Below are positions 16,932 to 23,781 of a stretch of 32,721 bases of DNA, piece by piece. The notes beneath the pieces were generated by a model. It ran no database searches and had not been told where the DNA came from. It was given only the letters and a program-made list of their open reading frames with translations. Position numbers and translations under genes: made by a program. Within the stretch, counting starts at the first letter, position 1, and the number at the start of each line of letters is the position of its first letter. Location of the stretch: positions 22,060 through 54,780 of the forward strand of contig MFMN01000010.1 of assembly GCA_001783515.1 (NCBI GenBank). The letters run 5' to 3'. This DNA comes from Candidatus Kaiserbacteria bacterium RIFCSPLOWO2_12_FULL_50_10. GTDB taxonomy: Bacteria > Patescibacteriota > Minisyncoccia > Phycocordibacterales > UBA918.

Positions 16932-17894
16932 ATGAAGAAAATATTTGTCACACGAGCCATTCCCGAGGCCGGCATTGCGAAATTGCGCGATGCAGCATAC
17001 GACGTTGTCGTGAGCAAAAAAGATGGCGTTCTTACCAAAGAAGAACTTATAGTTGCTTTGCATGCTGCGCCGTATGATGCGGTGCTCTCGCTCCTCACTG
17101 ACCACATTGACGGTGACGTGCTTGATGCGGTGCCAACCGCAAAAATAGTTGCAAACTATGCGGTTGGGTTTGATAATATTGATCTAACTGCAGCGAAAGA
17201 ACGAGGCGTGACGGTGACAAATACACCGGGCGTGCTTACGCAGGCGGTAGCAGAGCATACCTTTGCGCTTCTCCTTGCCGTAGCGCGCCGCATTCCCGAG
17301 AGTGACCGCTTCACGCGCGCAGGGAAGTATGTTGGCTGGGAGCCCGAGCTTCTTGTCGGTGCGGAGTTAAAAGGAAAGACACTTGGACTCCTTGGCGCAG
17401 GGCGTATCGGTGGCGAAGTCGCACGTATTGCGCTTGCCTTTGGTATGAAGGTTACCTACTACGATATTGCACAAAATGTGCCACTCGACGCGATTGGCGC
17501 AACGTACTCCGCGTCGGTGGATGATGTGCTCCGCGGCGCCGACTTTGTCTCAATCCACGTCCCGCTCCTACCAACAACGCAGCATCTTATCAGTGCTGAG
17601 CGCCTTGCGCTTATGAAGAGAGCGGCATACCTTATCAACACTTCGCGCGGGCCCGTTATTGATGAGGTGGCGCTTGTTGCCGCGCTTCGTGCTCATACTA
17701 TCGCAGGTGCTGCACTCGACGTCTTTGAGTATGAACCCGCGCTCACCGAAGGTCTTACCGAACTCGAGAATGTTGTGCTTACGCCACACATAGCTTCAGC
17801 AACCAAAGAAGCGCGCGACGCCATGGCGCTCCTCGCCGCTGAAAATATTATTACCTTCCTGAACGGAGAAGCTCCACCAAACAAAGTAGCATGA
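16932..17894 (+). CDS. D-isomer-specific 2-hydroxyacid dehydrogenase (glyoxylate/hydroxypyruvate reductase-like)
   Basis: GLLGAGRIGGEVARIALAFGMKVTYYD Rossmann motif; ADFVSIHVPLLPTTQHLIS; LINTSRGPVIDEVALVAAL; NVVLTPHIASAT. Confidence 0.92.
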   Translation: MKKIFVTRAIPEAGIAKLRDAAYDVVVSKKDGVLTKEELIVALHAAPYDAVLSLLTDHIDGDVLDAVPTAKIVANYAVGFDNIDLTAAKERGVTVTNTPGVLTQAVAEHTFALLLAVARRIPESDRFTRAGKYVGWEPELLVGAELKGKTLGLLGAGRIGGEVARIALAFGMKVTYYDIAQNVPLDAIGATYSASVDDVLRGADFVSIHVPLLPTTQHLISAERLALMKRAAYLINTSRGPVIDEVALVAALRAHTIAGAALDVFEYEPALTEGLTELENVVLTPHIASATKEARDAMALLAAENIITFLNGEAPPNKVA

Positions 17895-17954
17895 AACTCC
17901 CCGCACGGAGCGCTGGGTATCCCCCGCAGCACTCCGTGCGGTACCGGGGAGTTT
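17894..17954 (+). repeat. Long imperfect hairpin downstream of the dehydrogenase gene
   Basis: aaactcccc...ggggagttt outer stem with gcacggag/ctccgtgc inner stem. Confidence 0.75.
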
Positions 17955-18047
17955 ACTGCATGCATGCGCCGCCCGCCGGCGGCACTAATTTTTTGGTTGC
18001 ATTCATCCACTAGCAGAGCTAGTGGTGTTCTGCAACACTGCAGATAA

Positions 18048-18083
18048 AAACAACAGACCTCCGCGAATGGAGGTCTGTTGTTT
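18048..18083. terminator. Bidirectional intrinsic terminator
   Basis: aaaacaacagacctccgcgaatggaggtctgttgttt. Confidence 0.85.
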
Positions 18084-18085
18084 GT

Positions 18086-18409
18086 CTATTTCGGCACATT
18101 TGCAAAGGTATTAATTGCGGTGAGTACAGGCTTCAGCTTTTTGCCGTAGGATGTTATTGCGTATTCTACACGCGGTGGGTGGACAAGGAATTCTGTACGA
18201 GTGATGAGTCCCTCTTCTTCGGCGAGTTTGAGCTTGAGGGTGAGGGTGCGACGCGAGATGCCAGGGAGCAACTCGACAAGTTGTGTAAAACGTAGCGGTG
18301 ACGTAGCAATGAGTGCGCGAAGGATGAGGAGGAGCCAAAAATCACCCACAAGTTTTGTTGCGGTGCTCATGGGGCAATCCGTGCAGACTTTCGGTAGCTT
18401 TCGTGGCAT
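18086..18409 (-). CDS. HxlR-family winged helix-turn-helix transcriptional regulator
   Basis: CTDCPMSTATKLVGDFWLLLILRAL...RFTQLVELLPGISRRTLTLKLKLAEEEGLITRTEF...VEYAITSYGKKLKPVL. Confidence 0.9.
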   Translation of the reverse strand: MPRKLPKVCTDCPMSTATKLVGDFWLLLILRALIATSPLRFTQLVELLPGISRRTLTLKLKLAEEEGLITRTEFLVHPPRVEYAITSYGKKLKPVLTAINTFANVPK

Positions 18410-18442
18410 AGAGTACGTATACCACACGAATTGTTGTGTGTC

Positions 18443-18461
18443 TAGTTTACGAAGTAAACTA
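18443..18461. promoter_or_regulatory. Candidate HxlR operator
   Basis: tagtttac-gaa-gtaaacta perfect 8-bp inverted repeat in the divergent intergenic region. Confidence 0.6.
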
Positions 18462-18506
18462 AGAGATGGTATACAATGCTGTACAAAGTAAATCAAAAAA
18501 TAAAGT

Positions 18507-19148
18507 ATGCATTCAATCCATGACGCGCTCACGTGGCGCTTCGCAACCCATGCATTTGATACAGCCAAGAAAGTATCAGATACAGATATCGACGCCATCG
18601 CAGAAGCAGGGAATCTTATGCCGACCGCATATGGTCTCCAGCCGTTCCGTATTATCAGCATTGCTGACGATGCCAAGAAAGCAAAGCTTCTCGAAGCAAC
18701 CTATGGTCAGACACACTATGTAGAAAACTCACATCTTTTCGTACTTGCTATTCGTACCGATATTGATGCGGCTATGATTTCTGAATATGCGCGCCGTATT
18801 GAAACAACTCGAGGATTCTCCGAAGGTTCTGCATCAGCATTCGAAGATATGATGCTCGGCGACATTACGAATCGTCCGCAAGACTCACTCCCCGCATGGG
18901 CGACAAAGCAAGCGTATCTCGCGCTTGGCGGCATGATTGCAGAGGCGTCACTTCGTGGTATCGACAGTCACGTTGCAGAAGGATTCATGCCTGATGCATA
19001 TGACGAGATGCTTGGACTGAGGGAAAAGAATCTTCACACAGTCGTGATTATGGCAGTCGGCTATCGCGCGGCATCTCCGCTAGATGAGCAGCGCAAGTCG
19101 GCAGTGAAGGTGCGCGTGCCGAAGGAAGAAATGCACATAAAACTCTAA
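18507..19148 (+). CDS. Nitroreductase-family NAD(P)H oxidoreductase
   Basis: ALTWRFATHAFDTAKKVSDTDIDAIAEAGNLMPTAYGLQPFRI; GGMIAEASLRGIDSHVAEGFMPDAYDEMLGL; VIMAVGYRA. Confidence 0.9.
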   Translation: MHSIHDALTWRFATHAFDTAKKVSDTDIDAIAEAGNLMPTAYGLQPFRIISIADDAKKAKLLEATYGQTHYVENSHLFVLAIRTDIDAAMISEYARRIETTRGFSEGSASAFEDMMLGDITNRPQDSLPAWATKQAYLALGGMIAEASLRGIDSHVAEGFMPDAYDEMLGLREKNLHTVVIMAVGYRAASPLDEQRKSAVKVRVPKEEMHIKL

Positions 19149-19154
19149 GCATCT

Positions 19155-19694
19155 ATGACATTCAATCTCTACGAAGCGACCGTGCCCGGGTTCATCCGCG
19201 CACTTGCGGCACTTAAGGAAAACCTCAAGAAAGGCGAAGCGTACGCAGTCAGCCGCAAAGCGTTCTTTCATCAAGAAGGACAGCTCGAGGGCGACCTCCT
19301 CAAACAACAACTCATGTTTGATCAGTTTAACCTGCTGAAACAGGTGCAGATTGCGTGCGACAATGCAAAACTTGGCGCCGCACGTATTGCTGGCGTGGAA
19401 GCTCCGGTGCACGCAGATAACGAAACAACATTTGCGGAACTGTACGCGCGTATCGACAGCGTTATCGCCTTCCTGCAAACACTTGAACCGTCGGCATTCA
19501 CAGGAAAAGAAGAGACCGCTATCGGCAACCCCTATTGGGAAGGAAAGACCATGCCTGCGAGGGGCTACGTCGTGCATCATCTTGTGCCAAACTTTTATTT
19601 CCACGTCACTACCGCATATGCGATTATGCGTGCAAGCGGCGTACTCCTCGGAAAGTCCGATTTCTTTGGCGAGCGACGCTTTCTGCCTGCATAG
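19155..19694 (+). CDS. DUF1993-family protein
   Basis: FNLYEATVPGFIRALAALKENLKKGEAYA...LLKQQLMFDQFNLLKQVQIACDNAK...NFYFHVTTAYAIMRASGVLLGKSDFFG. Confidence 0.85.
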   Translation: MTFNLYEATVPGFIRALAALKENLKKGEAYAVSRKAFFHQEGQLEGDLLKQQLMFDQFNLLKQVQIACDNAKLGAARIAGVEAPVHADNETTFAELYARIDSVIAFLQTLEPSAFTGKEETAIGNPYWEGKTMPARGYVVHHLVPNFYFHVTTAYAIMRASGVLLGKSDFFGERRFLPA

Positions 19695-19744
19695 GAAGTT
19701 AAAGTGAAAATGGTATTTCTAGGATTACCGTATACACTATCCAT

Positions 19745-19969
19745 ATGGCAATGAGTAAGAAATTTCAGCCTAAGTATAAGCGCATGATGGAACGTCTACG
19801 TACGGCTCGTCTTGAAGCGAACATGACCCAAGAAGAGGTCGGTGCGAAAATCAAGCAGCCGCAGGCGTTCGTCTCCAAAATAGAACGCGGCGAACGAAAT
19901 GTCGACGCAATCGAAATGGCAGAACTTGCAAAGCTCTACAAGAAGTCAATCGACTACTTCGTAGGATAA
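19745..19969 (+). CDS. XRE-family helix-turn-helix regulator
   Basis: RLRTARLEANMTQEEVGAKIKQPQAFVSKIERGERNVDAIEMAELAKLYKKSIDYFV. Confidence 0.92.
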   Translation: MAMSKKFQPKYKRMMERLRTARLEANMTQEEVGAKIKQPQAFVSKIERGERNVDAIEMAELAKLYKKSIDYFVG

Positions 19970-20016
19970 CGGCCCCTTTATAACCAAAAGGGTACACCGT
20001 TGCTTATATCAAGGCA

Positions 20017-20054
20017 CCACAAGAAAACACTGCATATGCAGTGTTTTCTTGTGG
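20017..20054. terminator. 38-nt perfect palindrome; probable bidirectional terminator
   Basis: ccacaagaaaacactgcat/atgcagtgttttcttgtgg between convergent genes. Confidence 0.75.
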
Positions 20055-20064
20055 CCATTTCTCA

Positions 20065-20526
20065 CTATCCTGCGTGGTGATATTTGCTGCCGTGCGTAAT
20101 TGCTCGTGCGCGATACGCTTGCTCAAGCACCATGATGCGCGCAAGGTCGTGTGGGAAAATCATATCACTGAGCGAAATGACGACGTTTGCCCGTTTGCGT
20201 ACCGCATCGCTCATACCGTATGCACCACCAACAATACAGACGGCGCGCATGCTGTTCGACGCCACCTGTTCAAGAACATGTGCGAATTTTTCAGAAGAGT
20301 AGCGAGCGCCGCGCTCATCGAATGCGATCACGAAATCCTTGTCGTCGATTACTTTGAGCATTTTTGCGCCCTCGTCAGTGCGTCGTTTTCCTGCATCGGT
20401 TTCCTTACTGTTGATAAGCTGTACCGAAACCTTCTCCGTGCGGGAAAGTCTCGACTCGTAGTCGGTCCCAAGTGTTCGTGCGTCAGCGTCCCACGAACCA
20501 CCGCCAAAAAGAAAAAGTATTTGCAT
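20065..20526 (-). CDS. rlmH: 23S rRNA (pseudouridine1915-N3)-methyltransferase
   Basis: FVIAFDERGARYSSEKFA, VCIVGGAYGMSDAV, VISLSDMIFPHDLARIMVLEQAYRARAI..SKYHHAG. Confidence 0.93.
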   Translation of the reverse strand: MQILFLFGGGSWDADARTLGTDYESRLSRTEKVSVQLINSKETDAGKRRTDEGAKMLKVIDDKDFVIAFDERGARYSSEKFAHVLEQVASNSMRAVCIVGGAYGMSDAVRKRANVVISLSDMIFPHDLARIMVLEQAYRARAITHGSKYHHAG

Positions 20527-20610
20527 GCAAAAAGTGTAGCAGAATTATGTACTTTTGTCATTCGCTATGACGGGGTATACTGAAGATATTAGTGGTTAAG
20601 GAAAAAACAT

Positions 20611-20901
20611 ATGTTGACGTTATTTGTGAAGTCGGGCTGCCCGTATTGTGCGAAGGTGCTCATGGCAGCTGAGGAGCTCGGGCTCTCGTTTGAGGAGAAA
20701 AATATAGCTGACGACGCTGTGGCAGAAGAGCTCATTGCGCTCGGCGGCACACGACAAGTGCCGTATCTTGTTGATAGCGACCGGTCGGTGGCAATGTATG
20801 AATCCGACGATATTGTCGAGTATCTGCGCGCCCACTATGGCAGCCATCCGCTCGAGACGGAAGGGGAGACAGTGCCTGCGCACGATGGTGAAGAACTCTA
20901 A
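20611..20901 (+). CDS. Glutaredoxin / GST-N-domain protein
   Basis: LFVKSGCPYCAKVLMAAEELGLSFEEKNI...GGTRQVPYLVDSDRSVAMYESDDIVEYL. Confidence 0.9.
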   Translation: MLTLFVKSGCPYCAKVLMAAEELGLSFEEKNIADDAVAEELIALGGTRQVPYLVDSDRSVAMYESDDIVEYLRAHYGSHPLETEGETVPAHDGEEL

Positions 20902-20908
20902 GGAGTAT

Positions 20909-21142
20909 ATGTTCGTCCGTGTGCATGCTGTCCCGCATGCAAAAAAAGAGAAAATGCTCGCTGAGGCACAGGAACACGTCTATACCATTTCCGTACGCGA
21001 GCGAGCCGAGCAGAACGCGGCAAACAAGCGTATTCGTGAACTCGTAGCAGTTCACTACAAGGTTCCTGTCACGAAGGTGCGCATGCTCACAGGGCATCGT
21101 TCCGCCTCAAAGCTCTTAGAAATTATCCAAATAAATGAATAA
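20909..21142 (+). CDS. DUF167 (YggU-like) family protein
   Basis: MFVRVHAVPHAKKEKM...NAANKRIRELVAVHYKVPVTKVRMLTGHRSASKLLEI; SD aaggag. Confidence 0.8.
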   Translation: MFVRVHAVPHAKKEKMLAEAQEHVYTISVRERAEQNAANKRIRELVAVHYKVPVTKVRMLTGHRSASKLLEIIQINE

Positions 21143-21500
21143 TACTATGATTACACACATTAAGGGGTCACATGCAGATTTAAGCGACATTGAGCGCGAG
21201 CTCGTCGAAGAGCGCCTTGTCGTCCTTGAGTCGCTTCAAAATGGGGAAGAAGCCTACAGCTGCGAAGTTGAGGTTGAGCGCTCTGCGCATCACCTCAATG
21301 GCGACGTCGTGCGTGTTGAGGTTGTCCTTGCGCTGAGGGGAGACGTCTTCCGTGCAGTTGCAACACGCGACACGCTTGCGAATGCGCTCGATGAGGTCCG
21401 TGAAGAAATCACCCGTATGGTTCGTGAACATCGCGACAAAAAACACACACTCTTTAAGCGAGGCGCCCGAAAGGTACGCGCTTTGTTTGGGAAGGAATAG
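21135..21500 (+). CDS. Ribosome hibernation promoting factor / RaiA family
   Basis: YSCEVEVERSAHHLNGDVVRVEVVLALRGDVFRAVATRDTLANALDEVREEITRMVREHRDKK; start may be 21135 or 21147. Confidence 0.85.
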   Translation: MNNTMITHIKGSHADLSDIERELVEERLVVLESLQNGEEAYSCEVEVERSAHHLNGDVVRVEVVLALRGDVFRAVATRDTLANALDEVREEITRMVREHRDKKHTLFKRGARKVRALFGKE

Positions 21501-21521
21501 TCTCGCATCACCATCCATCAC

Positions 21522-21688
21522 TTGTCATCCTCGGGCATTATTAAAATAGTGAGCGATAGCGAACATATTTTAAAATGAACCGGAGATCCAGGCTGACGAG
21601 CGCTGCTTATAGTCCTGGATCCCCGGCTATATGAAAAGAATACACGGACTAGCATCCGTATTTCTTTTCTATATCCCGAGAATGACAA
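21522..21688. repeat. Inverted-repeat-bounded, hairpin-rich element (REP/MITE-like) between convergent genes
   Basis: ttgtcatcctcggg ... cccgagaatgacaa ends (1 mismatch); internal hairpins ttaaaata/tattttaa, ccggagatccagg/cctggatccccgg, gaaaagaatacacgga/tccgtatttcttttc. Confidence 0.75.
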
Positions 21689-21707
21689 TCCTTAGGGGGC
21701 CTAATTT

Positions 21708-22538
21708 TTATCTTATGAAATCCATCTCTTTTTTGCCCTCTGGAATCACGCGAAGTGGTGTGAAGGCTGTGCCGTCAAATGTTGCGGTGATAATTTTAAT
21801 ACGAACCATGGTGCCGGCGCGTTCCTCAAAAAAGTATGTCCCAATCGTATCGGCATATGCGCGATACTTTCGCCAGTTGTTTGCAGCATGCACCTCATCG
21901 AGCGTGAGTTCGCCGTCGCTTTTTTCAAATTTACCACAGCGTGTTGCGAGCGAATGCTCTTGTGGCTGCGGAATAATTTCTCCTGCAAGATACTGGGGGA
22001 GTGTTATGATAAGCATTTTGGCCCCGAGCTCGATAAGTTTCGGACGGAGCTCGCGAACGGTCCACTGCGGCTCAATTGCGATTTTCTCTTGTGCAATGAT
22101 ATCGCCCGCATCGAGTTCATAGACCATCTTTTGAATCGTTACACCGGTCTCCGCATCGTTCGCAAGAAGCGCTGCCTCCGTTGGGGTTGCGCCGCGGTAT
22201 TTTGGTAAGAGGGAATAGTGGATGTTCAGAATGCCCTGCGGGAACAAGACAATGAAGCGTTCAGGAATTATTTTGCCGTACGCGACACATATCGCATACG
22301 AAGCCTGCGCTTCCGCAAGTCGCACCTGCGCGTCGTCGTCAAGTTTCTCGGGCATGAAGACAGGGATATTGTGCGATTCTGCAAGAACTCTCACGGGCGA
22401 CGGCGTCATAACTCGTCCGCGTCCTGCGGGGCGGTCAGGATTCGTCACAACTAAGGACGGTACGAAACCAGCAGTGAGAAGCGCCTGCAGCGTCTCCGCA
22501 GCAACATGCGGCGTGCCAAAAAAGATAAAAGATTTCAT
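21708..22538 (-). CDS. fmt: Methionyl-tRNA formyltransferase
   Basis: FIFFGTPHVAAETLQALL, VTNPDRPAGRG, GILNIHYSLLPKYRGATPTEAAL, GVTIQKMVYELDAGDIIAQ. Confidence 0.95.
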   Translation of the reverse strand: MKSFIFFGTPHVAAETLQALLTAGFVPSLVVTNPDRPAGRGRVMTPSPVRVLAESHNIPVFMPEKLDDDAQVRLAEAQASYAICVAYGKIIPERFIVLFPQGILNIHYSLLPKYRGATPTEAALLANDAETGVTIQKMVYELDAGDIIAQEKIAIEPQWTVRELRPKLIELGAKMLIITLPQYLAGEIIPQPQEHSLATRCGKFEKSDGELTLDEVHAANNWRKYRAYADTIGTYFFEERAGTMVRIKIITATFDGTAFTPLRVIPEGKKEMDFIR

Positions 22539-22592
22539 TCCGTGCACTATAGCACATGCATATGTTTTGCACAGCCGTGCTATACTCCCGAT

Positions 22593-22640
22593 ATGTTCAT
22601 CGAGAGCCTTGAGCTTCGCTGGCACTTGTCATATGAATAG
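22593..22640 (+). CDS. Putative 15-aa leader peptide (MFIESLELRWHLSYE) overlapping the next start codon
   Basis: TATACT (22581-22586) 6 nt upstream of ATG 22593; ends in TAG at 22638-22640, overlapping the downstream ATG at 22633. Confidence 0.4.
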   Translation: MFIESLELRWHLSYE

Positions 22641-23727
22641 ACTCGCACATCTTCGTCTTACGACGATTTGGTACGCTGTATCCGCACTTATTGCTGCTGC
22701 CGCACTACTTGTCGGCGTTTTTGCGTTTGCGCCGGCCACAGAACTCACCATCTATACCTGGGAAGACTACATTGCTCCTGAGGTTGTCGCTTCGTTCGAA
22801 GAGACCTATCATGTCGAGGTCAGCATTCATGAATTTGAAAGTGAGTTTGACCTTGTTCGTGCATACCGTGAGCAGCCTGACCTCGACGCGTACGACCTTA
22901 TTTTCTTCAGTGACACCGTTGCAGAAGAACTCCGCCGGCTCGGGGTGCTCTCTTCCATAAAGAAGAATCAAGTACCAAATATTGAGTATATAGCACCGAC
23001 ACTCCTCGATACGCGCGTCAATGCAGAAGGGCTTCATGCCGTTCCGTATATGTTTGGCACGACAGGCATTGTGTATAACGAGAAATACGTTGATGCAGAT
23101 ACGGTGGATTGGAGCAGTTTTTGGGACGAGCAGTATAGAGGGAAGTCGTGTCTTTTAAATGACGAGTCTGAGGTTATTGCTGCTGCCGCATTGTCGCAAG
23201 GTTTCGATGCAGTCCCGACAAATGATGCGGCAATGCGCGAAGTCACCGCTCTCGTGCGTCAGTATACAGAGAACGACGGAACCTACTGCGGCGATGTTGG
23301 GCAAACGGAGGAGCTTGTACAAGAGCGCCTTTGGATTGCCCAAAACTGGAACGGCAGTGCGATTCCTGCGCTCGACGAAAACCCTTCGCTTGCCTACATT
23401 ATTCCGAGAGACGGTGGGCGACTTTGGTACGACATGATGGCAATTCCGCGCGGCGCAAAGCATGCGCGCACTGCAACCCTGTTTATTAACTTCATCAACG
23501 AGCCTCGCGTTGCGGCGGAGAATGTCATGTATCTTCAATACGCCTCGGTCAATGACGCTGCACGCGAATACATTGATCCAGAGATTCTTCAGAATGAAAT
23601 AATCTATCCGTCAAGCTCAACACGAGCACGCGTCCATGCCTCTGCAGATTTCCCCTACTATGAAGCCGTCGCCGACATGCGCGACGAAATAAACGAGATT
23701 ATGCAAGAAGGAAAGTTTATAGAATGA
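22633..23727 (+). CDS. Extracellular solute-binding protein, PotD-like (spermidine/putrescine type)
   Basis: N-terminal TM/signal; ELTIYTWEDYIAPEVVASFEETYHVEVSIHEFES...YDLIFFSDTVAEEL...VPYMFGTTGIVYNEKYV...IAQNWNGSAIPALDENPSLAYIIPRDGGRLWYDMMAIPRGA. Confidence 0.9.
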   Translation: MNRLAHLRLTTIWYAVSALIAAAALLVGVFAFAPATELTIYTWEDYIAPEVVASFEETYHVEVSIHEFESEFDLVRAYREQPDLDAYDLIFFSDTVAEELRRLGVLSSIKKNQVPNIEYIAPTLLDTRVNAEGLHAVPYMFGTTGIVYNEKYVDADTVDWSSFWDEQYRGKSCLLNDESEVIAAAALSQGFDAVPTNDAAMREVTALVRQYTENDGTYCGDVGQTEELVQERLWIAQNWNGSAIPALDENPSLAYIIPRDGGRLWYDMMAIPRGAKHARTATLFINFINEPRVAAENVMYLQYASVNDAAREYIDPEILQNEIIYPSSSTRARVHASADFPYYEAVADMRDEINEIMQEGKFIE

Positions 23728-23730
23728 AAA

Positions 23731-23755
23731 AAAGCGCACCGTGATGGTGCGCTTT
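23731..23755. terminator. Intrinsic terminator between convergent genes
   Basis: aaagcgcaccgtgatggtgcgcttt. Confidence 0.8.
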
Positions 23756-23781
23756 GCAATAATTGCAAAAAGTTTTGTGTA

